Shown: positions 33,547 through 42,773, numbered from the stretch's first letter. The stretch is 64,000 nt of DNA from Mycobacterium sp. BK086 (GCA_004362315.1 SNWL01000003.1:124001-188000), one strand, 5' to 3'. The notes: generated by a model from the letters alone, not told the origin. Numbers and translations: made by a program.

Positions 33547-34239
33547 GTGCCCAATACTAGCACCGAACACGAAGCGCTCGCCGTTGTATTCCAGGTTGGC
33601 GACGCACACTCCCGTAAACCCGCGCTTAACGTGCTGTTATGGCAGCGCGCGCTGGAACCGGAGCGGGGCAAGTGGTCACTGCCCGGCGGCCGGCTGCGCG
33701 CCGACGAGGACCTGACCAGTTCGGTACGCCGACAGCTCGCCGAGAAGGTCGATGTCCGTGAGATCGCCCACTTGGAACAGCTCGCGGTCTTCTCCGATCC
33801 GGGCCGGGTCCCGGGTATTCGCACGATCGCCTCGACATTCCTCGGGCTGGTGCCGTCGGTCGCCACTCCCCTGCTTCCGCCCGACACCCGCTGGCATCCG
33901 GTGAGCGAGCTGCCGGAGATGGCGTTCGACCATGCCCCGATGGTGGAATACGCCAGGACCCGCCTGGTGGCCAAGTTGTCGTATACCAATATCGGATTTG
34001 CTTTGGCACCAACCGAATTCGCGCTCTCGACACTGCGCGATATCTATGGCGCCGCGCTCGGCTACCAGGTCGACGCCACCAACCTGCAACGAGTTCTGGC
34101 CCGCCGCGGCGTCATCACCCCGACCGGCACGACCGCCCATCCGGGCCGCACCGGAGGCCGGCCGGCAGCCCTGTATCGCTTCACCGACTCCCAGATCCGG
34201 GTGACCGACGAGTTTGCCGCGTTGCGCCCGCCCGGGTGA
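33547..34239 (+). CDS. nrtR: NrtR, Nudix-related repressor of NAD synthesis
   Basis: Transcription regulator made of an N-terminal Nudix domain and a C-terminal winged helix. The Nudix box region GGRLRADEDLTSSVRRQLAEKVDV lacks the catalytic REUXEE glutamates, as in NrtR proteins that sense ADP-ribose or NAD rather than hydrolyse. The C-terminal half (about 140-225) has LSTLRDIYGAALGYQVDATNLQRVLARRGVI, then GGRPAALYRF, the wing. It is divergent from nadABC with a perfect operator between, matching the NrtR arrangement described in M. smegmatis. The GTG start abuts the operator. Length 230. Confidence 0.93.
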   Translation: MPNTSTEHEALAVVFQVGDAHSRKPALNVLLWQRALEPERGKWSLPGGRLRADEDLTSSVRRQLAEKVDVREIAHLEQLAVFSDPGRVPGIRTIASTFLGLVPSVATPLLPPDTRWHPVSELPEMAFDHAPMVEYARTRLVAKLSYTNIGFALAPTEFALSTLRDIYGAALGYQVDATNLQRVLARRGVITPTGTTAHPGRTGGRPAALYRFTDSQIRVTDEFAALRPPG

Positions 34240-34282
34240 GTCGACTGGATTCTTAGACCCCTCTTAAGGTAAGAATGTCTGA

Positions 34283-35617
34283 ATGCATCCGGTGAGCGCC
34301 GGGGCTCCCAGCCCCGAATGGATCGGGCGCGCCCCGCATGAGACGTTCACGCGCGGCGCGCATCCTGCGCTTCCGGCCGACGACCCGTTCTACGAACCTC
34401 CGGCCGGCTTCGAACACGCCGAACCGGGCACCGTCCTGCGCTCTCGCGACGTGGAACTGGGCTTTCTGGGGCTGATCCCGCAGCGGGTCAGGGCCACGCA
34501 ATTGCTGTATCGCACGACCGACCACAACGGGCTGCCGCAGGCCACCGTGACCACGGTGCTGATCCCGACCGGCCACACCCCCACCCAGGTCCGCAACGTC
34601 GTCTCCTACCAATGCGCCATCGACGCCGTTGCCTCGCGCTGCTTCCCGTCGTATGCGCTGCGCAGGCACGCCAAATCCCTCGGCTCGATCGCGCAGCTGG
34701 AATACCTGCTGATCGCGGCCGCGCTAGCCGAGGGCTGGGTGGTGTCGGTCCCCGACCACGAGGGCCCGAACGGCATGTGGGGCGCCCCGTACGAACCCGG
34801 TTACGCCGTCCTCGACGGATTGCGGGCCGCGCTCGGCTTCGAGCGTTTCGGCCTGGCTAAGGACAACCAGATCGGCCTGTGGGGCTACTCCGGTGGCGGG
34901 CTGGCCAGCGCCTGGGCTGCCGAAGTGCACGCCGAGTACGCGCCCGAGCTGAACATCGTCGGCGCGGTGCTGGGCTCACCAGTCGGCGACCTGGGGCACA
35001 CCTTCCGCAGGCTCAACGGCTCCTACCTGGCCGCGCTGCCCGCGCTGGTGGTGTCGGCGCTGACCAAGACCTACCCCGACCTCCATCGGGTCATCGAGGA
35101 GCACGCCACCGAGGACGGTAAGGCGCTACTGCGGCGGCTCGAGCGGATGACGACGGCAGAAGCCGTCATCCGGCTGTTCCGCACCGATATGGACAACCTG
35201 GTGGGTCCGCCGCTCGAGGACGTGCTGGCGATGCCCGAGGTCCAATACGTCTTCGACAACATCAAACTCGGCAAGTCGGTGCCCGATCTGCCGGTGCTGA
35301 TCGTGCAGGCGGTGCACGACTCGGTGATCGCCGTCGAGGACATCGACGACCTGGCACACACCTACTCCGCCGGCGGCGCGCAAGTGACCTACCACCGGGA
35401 CATGTTCAGCGAGCACATGCTGCTGCACCCGATGTCGGCTCCGATGACCCTGCGCTGGCTGACCGACCGGTTCAACGGCCGCCCGATCGACGAGCACATC
35501 GTGCGCACCAAGTGGCCGACCCTGCTCAACCCGATGACCTACGCCGGCATGATGCGCCTGGGCGGCATCGTCGCCCGCGTAGTCACCGGCGGCCGGGTTC
35601 CCTTCCGCCCGCTGTAG
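34283..35617 (+). CDS. Lipase of the LIP family (Rv1592c-like)
   Basis: Alpha/beta-hydrolase, 444 residues, of the secretory-lipase (LIP) family. The nucleophile elbow is [16 protein letters not shown] (Ser in GYSGG); the Asp is likely in [15 protein letters not shown] and the His in [13 protein letters not shown], the usual order. [21 protein letters not shown] and [17 protein letters not shown] are also very close to my memory of Rv1592c. I see no signal peptide at this ATG, so it is probably cytosolic or exported by another route. TAAGGT lies 12 bases before the ATG as a possible -10. It is convergent with the next gene, one base between stops. Confidence 0.9.
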   Translation: MHPVSAGAPSPEWIGRAPHETFTRGAHPALPADDPFYEPPAGFEHAEPGTVLRSRDVELGFLGLIPQRVRATQLLYRTTDHNGLPQATVTTVLIPTGHTPTQVRNVVSYQCAIDAVASRCFPSYALRRHAKSLGSIAQLEYLLIAAALAEGWVVSVPDHEGPNGMWGAPYEPGYAVLDGLRAALGFERFGLAKDNQIGLWGYSGGGLASAWAAEVHAEYAPELNIVGAVLGSPVGDLGHTFRRLNGSYLAALPALVVSALTKTYPDLHRVIEEHATEDGKALLRRLERMTTAEAVIRLFRTDMDNLVGPPLEDVLAMPEVQYVFDNIKLGKSVPDLPVLIVQAVHDSVIAVEDIDDLAHTYSAGGAQVTYHRDMFSEHMLLHPMSAPMTLRWLTDRFNGRPIDEHIVRTKWPTLLNPMTYAGMMRLGGIVARVVTGGRVPFRPL

Positions 35618-35618
35618 A

Positions 35619-36302
35619 TCAGGGGCGGCGCCCCCACAGCAGAAGGGTCCGCACCGCGGGATCGCAGTGCACGACATCGGTGACCGGACCCCCGGATGTA
35701 AAGACGTTGGGCTGCATGGCTGCAACCGTTGTCAAGGCATGTTCGGCAAGCCGCGGATCGCTGAGCGCGGCCATACTGATCGCATCGGAGCCAACGATGT
35801 CCCAACGGTGAAGCACCAGTTCGCTTTCGATGTGCTGGATCAACGTCGGCGCGTCCATCGCCACTCCGGTGAACATCACCCGCCGCTGCCCGCCGTCCAC
35901 TGCCGCCAGCCGCTCGACGGCCACGGTCGCTCGCAGCGCTTCAGCAAAGAAACTGCGGCGCAACTTCTTCGGCGAAAGTGTTCGATACGGGGCCTCCCGT
36001 TCTTCGAAATCACGGGTCGGCCTGGAACGGCCCTCGACGAGTTCGAGTTGAATCAGGTCGGCGATCTCGGCCGAGCCCGCCGCCAGATGCGCGGTGAGTT
36101 CGTGCACAGTCCACCCCTCACACGCAGTCGGGGCATGGGCATCGGTTGCCGTCAAGGTGTCGGCCAGAGCGCTGAACGCCTTCTCGGCGGGCGGTTTGAG
36201 GAATTGCAGAACCTTGGTGGCTCCAGGCAATTCGGCGAGAGCGCGGGCGCACGAGGCCTGGCTTGTGCGCGAATCCAGGACATCGACCACGACTTTGTTC
36301 AC
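35619..36302 (-). CDS. Mycothiol-dependent maleylpyruvate isomerase-like protein
   Basis: DinB-fold protein of the maleylpyruvate isomerase N-terminal family. CEGWTVHELTAHLAAGSAEIADLI carries the conserved W-T-V-x-x-L-x-x-H and the metal histidines; IQHIESELVLHRWDIVG supplies the third. The C-terminal part (MQPNVFTSGGPVTDVVHCDP) is like the SCP2-type tail of this family. Substrate unknown; such enzymes use mycothiol in actinobacteria. The start is uncertain: I use the GTG at 36302, while the frame is open further up and another GTG lies at 36290. It follows DUF2567 with a 52-base gap. Confidence 0.78.
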   Translation of the reverse strand: MNKVVVDVLDSRTSQASCARALAELPGATKVLQFLKPPAEKAFSALADTLTATDAHAPTACEGWTVHELTAHLAAGSAEIADLIQLELVEGRSRPTRDFEEREAPYRTLSPKKLRRSFFAEALRATVAVERLAAVDGGQRRVMFTGVAMDAPTLIQHIESELVLHRWDIVGSDAISMAALSDPRLAEHALTTVAAMQPNVFTSGGPVTDVVHCDPAVRTLLLWGRRP

Positions 36303-36354
36303 GCCGCCAACAACACCATCGGCAGATACCGGTGCGCTGGCGGAATTGCGACCT

Positions 36355-36933
36355 CTAGGGCGCTGTGGCGCCGATCGGCGTGCGCTCCGCCTGCGGCTCG
36401 GCGCCCAGGTCGTCACGCGGCGTCGCCACCGCCATCAATGCATAGGTGAGCGCGCCCAGCGCGGCCGGGAACAGCAGCGTCGTCGCGATCTGCAGCGGGC
36501 CGCGCGCGAAGAAGACCGGCGGGGCCTCGGAGTAATAGAAGACCCGGTTCTCCGGGGTCACCGGAGCCGTGTCGAACGGCACCGCGCCGTAATGCCAGTG
36601 CACCAGCACCGCACCGACACCCGCCGCGGCGCCGGCGGCGGCCACCAGGCCCACCCACAGTGCCGTCGCGATCAGCGGTCCCCGGTGCGCACGCCACTGC
36701 CACACCAGCACGGCGGCAATGACCGCCATCGACGTCAGCAGCCCGATGAGCAGTGCCGCCGAGACGAACAGATGGTCGGATTCGCTGCCCAGGTAGGTCT
36801 GCACGCGCTGACCGGAGCGCGTCAGCGCGATCACACCATGAGCCGACGGGGCCAGCACCGACCACACGCCGCCGATGACAGCGCCGGCCAGCGTCAGGCC
36901 GATGACAACGGTGAGAGCCGCACGCTGCCTCAC
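36355..36933 (-). CDS. DUF2567 membrane protein
   Basis: Function unknown. The 192 residues hold four hydrophobic helices: [21 protein letters not shown] near the start, then about 62-82, 92-113 and 145-165. It fits DUF2567, with the conserved extracytoplasmic [32 protein letters not shown] between helices 3 and 4. The GTG overlaps the bsaP stop (GTGA), so it is the third gene of bioB-bsaP-DUF2567, the same order as M. tuberculosis Rv1589-1591. A role related to biotin is possible only from position. Confidence 0.85.
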   Translation of the reverse strand: MRQRAALTVVIGLTLAGAVIGGVWSVLAPSAHGVIALTRSGQRVQTYLGSESDHLFVSAALLIGLLTSMAVIAAVLVWQWRAHRGPLIATALWVGLVAAAGAAAGVGAVLVHWHYGAVPFDTAPVTPENRVFYYSEAPPVFFARGPLQIATTLLFPAALGALTYALMAVATPRDDLGAEPQAERTPIGATAP

Positions 36934-37160
36934 CGCTGCGCCTCGAGATCGTGACTGTCGACCCGGCCGTGCCGCGCACACTTGGCCCACCAGCCGTCGG
37001 GACGCACCTGTACGACCATCCGGCGGCCGCATTCCGCGCAGAACCGCGGCGGCTCGAGCCCCAGCTGGGCCGCGGTGGGGACCACACTGCCGGCAGGCCC
37101 GCCGGTGTAGACGTTGTAGATCCCGGCACCGACCGGTGCGGGCAGCTCTTCAACCATCAC
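36930..37160 (-). CDS. bsaP: Biotin synthase auxiliary protein BsaP
   Basis: Small iron-sulfur protein reported to be needed by mycobacterial BioB to turn dethiobiotin into biotin (Rv1590 family). The 76 residues show [33 protein letters not shown], with three cysteines and a histidine as candidate cluster or metal ligands. It overlaps bioB: the GTG at 37160 shares GTGA with the bioB stop, and an ATG follows immediately at 37157 (TGATG), so start choice changes one residue. Placement directly after bioB fits its role. Confidence 0.88.
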   Translation of the reverse strand: MMVEELPAPVGAGIYNVYTGGPAGSVVPTAAQLGLEPPRFCAECGRRMVVQVRPDGWWAKCARHGRVDSHDLEAQR

Positions 37161-38170
37161 AGGCTGGCGTTGAGAGCCTTGATCGGCATCTGCAGATCCT
37201 CGAGCAACTCCAGATCCGCTTCGGCCGGCCGGCCCAGCGTGGTCAGGTAGTTCCCGACGATCACGGCGTTGATACCACCGAGGATGCCTTGCTTGGCGCC
37301 CAGGTCGCCGAGCGTGATCTCACGGCCGCCGGCGAACCGCAACATCGTGCGCGGCAACGCGAGACGGAACGCGGCCACCGCCTTGAGCGCCTCGGACGCC
37401 GGCAGCACCTCCAGATCGCCGAACGGAGTGCCCGGTCGCGGGTTCAGGAAGTTCAGCGGCACCTCGTGCGGATCGAGCTCGGCCAGGTTGGCGGCGAACT
37501 CGGCGCGCTGCTCGAGCGTCTCCCCCATGCCGAGGATGCCGCCGCAGCAGACCTCCATGCCGGCTTCGCGCACCATTTCCAGTGTGCCCCAACGCTCTTC
37601 CCACGAGTGGGTGGTCACGACGTTCGGGAAGTAGGACTGCGCGGTCTCAAGATTGTGGTTGTAGCGGTGGACACCCATCTCCTTGAGCCGGTCCACCTGC
37701 TCCTGGGTGAGCATGCCCAGCGAACAGGCGATCTGGATGTCGACCTCGTTGCGGATGGCCTCGATGCCGGCAGCCACCTGAGCCAGCAGGCGCTCGTCGG
37801 GCCCGCGCACCGCGGCCACGATGCAGAACTCGGTGGCACCGGACTTCGCGGTCTGCTTGGCGGCCTCGACCAGGCTGGGGATGTCCAGCCACGCACTGCG
37901 CACCGGGGAGGCGAACAAGCCCGACTGCGAGCAGAAGTGGCAATCCTCCGGGCAGCCACCGGTTTTCAGGCTGATGATGCCTTCGACCTCGACCTCGGGA
38001 CCGCACCACTTCATCCGGACCTCGTGGGCCAGGGCCAGCAGTTCCTCGAGATGATCGTCGGACAGCTGCAGGACTTCGAGCACCTGATCGCGATTGAGGC
38101 CCTCGCCACGCTCGAGCACCTGCTCGCGCGCCAGTGCCAGTACGTCCACCGCTGCCTGCGTCACCTGCAT
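37157..38170 (-). CDS. bioB: Biotin synthase
   Basis: Radical SAM enzyme that inserts sulfur into dethiobiotin. The CxxxCxxC motif is in [15 protein letters not shown], and the second-cluster cysteines and arginine are in [14 protein letters not shown] and [11 protein letters not shown]-type stretches; [14 protein letters not shown] and [12 protein letters not shown] are conserved. AGGAGG precedes the ATG. Its promoter has TAGCCT as -10 fused to the BioQ palindrome, so BioQ bound there would cover the -10 and transcript start. Length 337 is normal; bsaP overlaps its end. Confidence 0.97.
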   Translation of the reverse strand: MQVTQAAVDVLALAREQVLERGEGLNRDQVLEVLQLSDDHLEELLALAHEVRMKWCGPEVEVEGIISLKTGGCPEDCHFCSQSGLFASPVRSAWLDIPSLVEAAKQTAKSGATEFCIVAAVRGPDERLLAQVAAGIEAIRNEVDIQIACSLGMLTQEQVDRLKEMGVHRYNHNLETAQSYFPNVVTTHSWEERWGTLEMVREAGMEVCCGGILGMGETLEQRAEFAANLAELDPHEVPLNFLNPRPGTPFGDLEVLPASEALKAVAAFRLALPRTMLRFAGGREITLGDLGAKQGILGGINAVIVGNYLTTLGRPAEADLELLEDLQMPIKALNASL

Positions 38171-38192
38171 GTCCTCCTACGTCCAGCGAACT

Positions 38193-38205
38193 TGAACAGT
38201 GTTCA
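38193..38205. promoter_or_regulatory. BioQ operator between bioB and bioQ
   Basis: TGAACAGTGTTCA, a perfect 6-1-6 palindrome. On the minus strand the bioB -10 TAGCCT (38210-38205) ends on its first base. On the plus strand it lies three bases before the bioQ -10. One bound dimer can therefore block both promoters. The same 13 bases recur before bioF. Confidence 0.9.
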
Positions 38206-38208
38206 GGC

Positions 38209-38214
38209 TAGAGT
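38209..38214 (+). promoter_or_regulatory. Candidate -10 box of bioQ (leaderless start)
   Basis: TAGAGT fits TANNNT and ends six bases before the GTG of bioQ, which lacks a Shine-Dalgarno. It overlaps the divergent bioB -10 by two bases. Confidence 0.55.
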
Positions 38215-38220
38215 ACCGGT

Positions 38221-38799
38221 GTGCAGCTCCACAAACGCGACGTGGTCGACGCAGCGACGACACTGCTGGACAACTACGGCATGGCCGATCTGTCGATGCG
38301 CCGGCTGGCCCGTGAACTCGCGGTCACCCCCGGCGCGCTGTACTGGCATTTCGCCAACAAGCAGGAGCTTCTCGGCGCGGTCGCCGACCGGATCCTGACC
38401 AACGTGGCCGACATTTCCGCGGACTGGCGGGTCCGGATCGCCGGCATCTGCGGCCAGCTGCGCGACGCCCTGCTGTCGCACACCGACGGCGCCGAGCTGG
38501 TGTCCGCCAGCTTCGCCGCGGGCCAGTCCGAGGCGATGGCGCGAATCCTCGATTGGCTGGCCGACGCATCGGCCGCCGCGGGCGTCGATACCGAGCACGC
38601 CGCGGTGGCCGCCCGCACCGTCCTCTACTACGTGCTGGGCTTCACCGCCGACGAGCAGTCGCGATTGCAGTGGGATGCCGCCGGCGCCGACCTCCCCGCC
38701 GATCAGTCCGTGCTGGAGTCCGATCCGGGCCGCCGGTTCGACTTCGGGGTCCAGCTGCTGCTCGACGGGATCGCGGCCCGGCGGATGTCAGCCGTGTGA
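38221..38799 (+). CDS. bioQ: BioQ, TetR-type repressor of biotin genes
   Basis: TetR-family regulator, 192 residues. The helix-turn-helix is at about 20-48: LLDNYGMADLSMRRLARELAVTPGALYWHFANKQELLGAV. The C-terminal domain is helical. Its position divergent from bioB with a shared palindrome, and the second copy of that palindrome before bioF, identify it as BioQ, the repressor of biotin synthesis described in M. smegmatis and Corynebacterium. It appears leaderless and autoregulated. The stop overlaps the YjbR-family start by four bases (GTGA). Confidence 0.93.
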   Translation: MQLHKRDVVDAATTLLDNYGMADLSMRRLARELAVTPGALYWHFANKQELLGAVADRILTNVADISADWRVRIAGICGQLRDALLSHTDGAELVSASFAAGQSEAMARILDWLADASAAAGVDTEHAAVAARTVLYYVLGFTADEQSRLQWDAAGADLPADQSVLESDPGRRFDFGVQLLLDGIAARRMSAV

Positions 38800-39131
38800 T
38801 CACCGTCGACCAGGTGCGGCCGATCGCGCTCGGATTGCCGCGGGCGTACGAAACGATCGTCAGCGACCGGATCACGTTCCGCGTCGGCCGGCTGGTCTTC
38901 CTGAAGTTCTCCCGCGACGAGACGCTGATGGGTGTCGGGTTCTGGAAGGAAGAACGGGCCGCGATGGTGGCCGCCGAACCCGAGAAATTCATGCTGCCCC
39001 GCGCGTCGGACATGCGCTACAACTGGATCCACGTCCGGCTGGACGCCGTGACCCTTGACGAGGTCCGGGATCTGGTGATCGAGGGGTGGAAGATGTGTGT
39101 GCCGAAAAGCATTGCCGCACAGATCAACTGA
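38796..39131 (+). CDS. MmcQ/YjbR family protein
   Basis: A 111-residue protein of the YjbR/MmcQ fold (DUF419), described as a DNA-binding-like fold. RPIALGLPRAYETIVSDRITFRVGRLVFLKFS and the late LDAVTLDEVRDLVIEGWKMCVPKSIAAQI are typical. Molecular function is unknown. It is coupled to bioQ by a GTGA overlap, though no link to biotin is known. Its 3' end overlaps the convergent 2H phosphoesterase gene by eight bases. Confidence 0.88.
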   Translation: MITVDQVRPIALGLPRAYETIVSDRITFRVGRLVFLKFSRDETLMGVGFWKEERAAMVAAEPEKFMLPRASDMRYNWIHVRLDAVTLDEVRDLVIEGWKMCVPKSIAAQIN

Positions 39132-39621
39132 TCAGGTAATCGCGTTTGGCATCGCCGTCCCAGCGCCGCAGCCCGATACTGCTGGCCCGGATGTCGGCCG
39201 CGATCCCGTCGACCGCCGCCAGCGCCTCACCCACCTGAGCCGCCGTGAACCGGCGGGCGAGCGTCACGTGGGGAGTCCACCGGCCCGGCGAGCTGTGGGC
39301 GAACAACGTCGACACGAACGGCCCGCACAGGTTGTAGATCTCCTGGTGCAGCGCCAGCAACGCAGCCGACGGAACGACGAGCCGCGCCAGGGTCAGCCGG
39401 TCGCTGCCGAAGGTCAGCGGCGCACCCAGAACAACGGGCAGCGGAAAATTGCCGACCAAGCCGGCCAACACCCGGTCGACGTCGGGGCTGATGCGTTCGG
39501 CGGCGATGAGCGTGATGTGCGGGCGATGGGTGGTGGCCGAGCGGACGCCCAGTTCTCGCCACATCTGGCGGATCGCGGTGTCGGCGCGCTCGTCGAGCAG
39601 TAGTTCGATCGAGTGCGCCAT
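39124..39621 (-). CDS. 2H phosphoesterase (2'-5' RNA ligase-like)
   Basis: A 165-residue member of the 2H phosphoesterase superfamily. The two catalytic H-x-T motifs are present: THRPHITLIAAE (about residue 35) and WTPHVTLARRF (about 117). Substrate unknown; relatives act on cyclic phosphates of RNA or nucleotides. The start is one base past the bioD stop, making it the fourth gene of bioA-F-D. In M. tuberculosis a gene after bioD (Rv1571) occupies the same place. Confidence 0.88.
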   Translation of the reverse strand: MAHSIELLLDERADTAIRQMWRELGVRSATTHRPHITLIAAERISPDVDRVLAGLVGNFPLPVVLGAPLTFGSDRLTLARLVVPSAALLALHQEIYNLCGPFVSTLFAHSSPGRWTPHVTLARRFTAAQVGEALAAVDGIAADIRASSIGLRRWDGDAKRDYLIS

Positions 39622-39622
39622 C

Positions 39623-40300
39623 TCAGATCAGGCCAGTGACCCAGTCCGGGTCGAACGCGCGTGCGCTGAACAACGCGAAGTCCTTCGGCGACACCGCGGC
39701 CACCCCGGCCGGCAGCGCCGCCCGCACCGGAGCCAGCCGGGCCAGCGCGTCACGGTTCGACTTCTCGGCGGCACCGGGCTGCGCAGGCCACGAGCCGATC
39801 ACCAAGCCGGCACACGAAAGACCCTTTGCCGCAAGCCCTTCCAGGGTCAACGAGGTGTGATTGAGGGTGCCCAGCCCAGGTTCGACGACGACGAGCACCG
39901 GCGCGGCCAGCTCTACCGCCAGATCGCGCAATGTCACGCCGCCCGCGGCCAGCTCGACAACGAGGCCGCCCGCGCCTTCGACCAGCGTCAGCCGGCCGGG
40001 CCGGTCCACCCCGCGGATGGACGCCAACAGTTCATCGGCGCTGGGCAGGGGCAGCCCGGCCTGTTCGGCCGCGGCGGCCGGCGCCAGCGGCTCGGGATAC
40101 CGGGCCACGCCCACCAGTTCGGAGACCCCGGAGAGCCGGGCAACCTCGGCCAGGTCGTCGTCACCACCGGCGGTCCCGGTCTGCACCGGTTTGCACACCG
40201 CCACATCGTGTTCGGACACCCGGGCGTGGCAAGCCAGCGCCGCGGTCACGACGGTCTTGCCGACGCCGGTGCCGGTTCCGGTGATGACCAGGATGCTCAT
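39623..40300 (-). CDS. bioD: Dethiobiotin synthetase
   Basis: ATP-dependent carboxylation of 7,8-diaminopelargonate to dethiobiotin. P-loop [18 protein letters not shown], substrate site [10 protein letters not shown], and [14 protein letters not shown] are conserved. The 225 residues match the mycobacterial enzyme. ATG overlaps the bioF stop (ATGA). Confidence 0.97.
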   Translation of the reverse strand: MSILVITGTGTGVGKTVVTAALACHARVSEHDVAVCKPVQTGTAGGDDDLAEVARLSGVSELVGVARYPEPLAPAAAAEQAGLPLPSADELLASIRGVDRPGRLTLVEGAGGLVVELAAGGVTLRDLAVELAAPVLVVVEPGLGTLNHTSLTLEGLAAKGLSCAGLVIGSWPAQPGAAEKSNRDALARLAPVRAALPAGVAAVSPKDFALFSARAFDPDWVTGLI

Positions 40301-41445
40301 CGCGGCTGCGCGCCCAGGACCGTGGACAGCACCTCGCGGGCGGTGTCCATCTCGTCGTCGGTCAGCGATGCCCGTGCGGTCAGCCGCAGCCGCGACGTGC
40401 CCGCGGGCACCGTCGGCGGCCGGAAGCAGCCGACCCGAACACCGGCGTCCAAGCAGGCGGCGGCCGCGGCCACCGCGATCTCGGGATCACCGAGGATCAC
40501 CGAAACCACTGCGGATTCCGGAGTTTCGGGGACGTCGCACATCTGCGCGAGCTGTCGGGCCCGCTCGATCACAGCCGCGGCTCGCCGTGGTTCGGCGGTC
40601 ATCACCGTCAGCGCGGCCAGTGCGGCGCCGACAGGTGCCGGGGCCAGCCCGGTGTCGAAGATCATCGTGCGAGCGGCGTCGATTAAATGGTCGCGGACCA
40701 CGGCGGGCCCGAGCACAACACCGCCCTGGCTGCCCAGCGACTTGGACATGGTCGTCGTCATGACCACATCGGGTGCGCCCGCCAGGCCGGCCTCGTGGAT
40801 CAGGCCTCGCCCGCCCGCACCACGCACCCCGAGCCCGTGCGCCTCGTCGACCAGCAGCACCGCCCCGTGCTTACGGCACACCTCATGCAGCCTGCGCAGC
40901 GGCGCCAAGGCCCCGTCGGTGCTGAACACCGACTCGGTGATGACCAGCGCCCGTTCCTCGTCGCGCTCGGCAAGGGCTGATTCGACCGCATCGACATCAC
41001 AGTGCGCAGACACCACGACCCGCGCCCTCGACAGCCGGCACGCATCGACCAGCGAGGCATGCGACAGCGCGTCGGAAACGATCAGCGAGCCCGGTCCTGA
41101 CAATGCGACAGTGGCGCCGATGTTGGCCGTGTAGCCCGACGAGAACACCAAACCTGCTTCGGCACCGACGAATTCGGCCAGCGCGGTTTCGAATTCCTCG
41201 TGCAGCTCGGTGTTGCCGGTGACCAGTCGGGAGCCGGTCGAACCCGCGCCCCAGGTGCGCAGCGCGGCCACGCCGCCGTCGATGACCGCAGGATGCTGGG
41301 ACAGGCCCAGATAGTCGTTGGATGCCAAGTCGAGTTCGGTGGCCACCGCGGGCCGCGTGCGCAGCGACCGGCGCAGGCCGGCCTGCCTGCGCTGCTGCTC
41401 GACGGTGTCGAGCCAAGCCAGCGGCGAAAGACCTACGCGCGTCAT
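40297..41445 (-). CDS. bioF: 8-amino-7-oxononanoate synthase
   Basis: PLP enzyme that joins pimeloyl thioester and alanine with loss of CO2. The PLP lysine is Lys235 in [45 protein letters not shown] and [18 protein letters not shown] are signature stretches. AAGGAGG precedes the ATG. It has its own BioQ-type promoter: TAACCT fused to the 13-bp palindrome, which overlaps the bioA stop. It may thus be expressed both from bioA and from this internal promoter. Confidence 0.97.
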   Translation of the reverse strand: MTRVGLSPLAWLDTVEQQRRQAGLRRSLRTRPAVATELDLASNDYLGLSQHPAVIDGGVAALRTWGAGSTGSRLVTGNTELHEEFETALAEFVGAEAGLVFSSGYTANIGATVALSGPGSLIVSDALSHASLVDACRLSRARVVVSAHCDVDAVESALAERDEERALVITESVFSTDGALAPLRRLHEVCRKHGAVLLVDEAHGLGVRGAGGRGLIHEAGLAGAPDVVMTTTMSKSLGSQGGVVLGPAVVRDHLIDAARTMIFDTGLAPAPVGAALAALTVMTAEPRRAAAVIERARQLAQMCDVPETPESAVVSVILGDPEIAVAAAAACLDAGVRVGCFRPPTVPAGTSRLRLTARASLTDDEMDTAREVLSTVLGAQPR

Positions 41446-41456
41446 CGTGCCCTCCT

Positions 41457-41469
41457 TGAACAGTGTTCA
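41457..41469. promoter_or_regulatory. BioQ operator inside the bioA-bioF junction
   Basis: An exact copy of TGAACAGTGTTCA. On the minus strand -10 TAACCT (41474-41469) ends on its first base, the same geometry as at bioB, and the bioA stop codon TGA is the first three bases of the palindrome. The bioF Shine-Dalgarno follows directly. Confidence 0.88.
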
Positions 41470-42759
41470 GGTTAATGCACGGGCGACGGCGACCATCGCC
41501 GAGGTGACCTGGGCTATCTCGTCGGGGGTACAGATGAACGGCGGCATCGCGTAGATGAGGTTGCGGAACGGCCGCAGCCAGACGCCGTTGTCCAGGGCGA
41601 CCGGGGTGGCGACCGTGAGGTCGACGGGCTCCCGCGTCTCGATCACTCCGATCGCGCCGCAGACCCGCACATCGGCGACCCCGGGCAGGGTGCGCGCGGG
41701 TTCCAGGCCATCGGCCAGGCCGGCGCTGATCTCGGCGACCCGGCTCCGCCAGTCCTGGGCGAGCAGCAGTTCGACCGAGGCCACCGACACCGCGCACGCC
41801 AGCGCGTTGGCCATGAATGTCGGGCCGTGCATCAGCGCCCCGGCCTCGCTACCGCTGATCGTGCGCGCGATCTCCAGCGTGCACAGCGTCGCCGCGAGGG
41901 TGACGTAACCACCGGTCAGCGCCTTTCCGACACACATGATGTCGGGGCTGACCCCGGCGTGATCGGCGGCGAACAGCTCCCCCGTTCGGCCGAACCCGGT
42001 GGCGATCTCGTCGAAGATCAGCAGCACGCCGGCGCGGTCGCACATTGCGCGCAGATCGCTCAGATAGCGCGGGTCGTGGAACCGCATGCCGCCAGCGCCC
42101 TGCACCACGGGTTCGACGATGACCGCGGCGAGCTCGTCGGCGTGCTCGAGCAGCTGCGCCTCAAATGCCGCGATATAGGCCGGGTCATACGCACCCGGCA
42201 CCGGCGGCGCGAAGACTTGCGGGAACAGGACGTCCGTCCACAGCGAATGCATCCCGCCGTCGGGGTCGCACACACTCATCGGGGTGAACGTGTCGCCGTG
42301 ATATCCGCCACGCCAGGTCATCAGGCGGCGCTTGCCGAACCGGCCCGCGCTGCGCCAGTACTGCAGCGCCATCTTGGCGGCGACTTCCACGGCCACCGAG
42401 CCGGAGTCGGAGAAGAACACGGTGTCCAGACCCTGCGGGGTGATGTCGACGAGCAGCTGCGCAAGGCGCGCGGCCGGCTCGTGGGTCAGCCCGCCGAACA
42501 TGACGTGATTCATCACCGAAAGCTGGCGGGTCATCGCCGCGTCGAGAACCGGATGCCCGTGCCCGTGTACCGCCGTCCACCAGGACGCCATCGCATCGAG
42601 GACCCGGATCTGCGTGCCGTCCCGGACGAGCGTCAGCCATGCGCCGTCGGCGCCGACGGCAACCACCGGAGCCATCGCCTCGGCGCCGATCGTGCTGTAC
42701 GGGTGCCAGATGTGCGCGGCGTCGATCGCGCTGATCTGGTGGGGAGTCAACGCAGGCAC
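41467..42759 (-). CDS. bioA: Adenosylmethionine-8-amino-7-oxononanoate aminotransferase
   Basis: PLP aminotransferase that uses S-adenosylmethionine as amino donor to make diaminopelargonate. IWHPYSTIGAEAMAP, SWWTAVHGHGHP, MNHVMFGGLTHEPA, FDEIATGFGRTG and the PLP Lys279 in CVGKALTGGYVTLA are all present. It starts at GTG with TAGGCT eight bases upstream and no Shine-Dalgarno, suggesting a leaderless message. I find no BioQ palindrome in its promoter, unlike bioB and bioF. Length 430 is normal. Confidence 0.97.
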   Translation of the reverse strand: MPALTPHQISAIDAAHIWHPYSTIGAEAMAPVVAVGADGAWLTLVRDGTQIRVLDAMASWWTAVHGHGHPVLDAAMTRQLSVMNHVMFGGLTHEPAARLAQLLVDITPQGLDTVFFSDSGSVAVEVAAKMALQYWRSAGRFGKRRLMTWRGGYHGDTFTPMSVCDPDGGMHSLWTDVLFPQVFAPPVPGAYDPAYIAAFEAQLLEHADELAAVIVEPVVQGAGGMRFHDPRYLSDLRAMCDRAGVLLIFDEIATGFGRTGELFAADHAGVSPDIMCVGKALTGGYVTLAATLCTLEIARTISGSEAGALMHGPTFMANALACAVSVASVELLLAQDWRSRVAEISAGLADGLEPARTLPGVADVRVCGAIGVIETREPVDLTVATPVALDNGVWLRPFRNLIYAMPPFICTPDEIAQVTSAMVAVARALT

Positions 42760-42767
42760 GCTGTGTG

Positions 42768-42773
42768 AGCCTA
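42768..42773 (-). promoter_or_regulatory. Candidate -10 box of bioA (leaderless start)
   Basis: TAGGCT on the minus strand fits TANNNT and ends eight bases before the bioA GTG. The remainder of the 127-base gap to the divergent acyltransferase gene shows no TGAACA-type operator; TAGATT at 42870-42875 on the plus strand is a possible -10 for that gene. Confidence 0.4.

Noticed and set aside
36094-36954. A 286-codon plus-strand frame over the DUF2567 region
   Set aside because: Antisense to two genes with conserved families; Arg/His-rich translation without motif.
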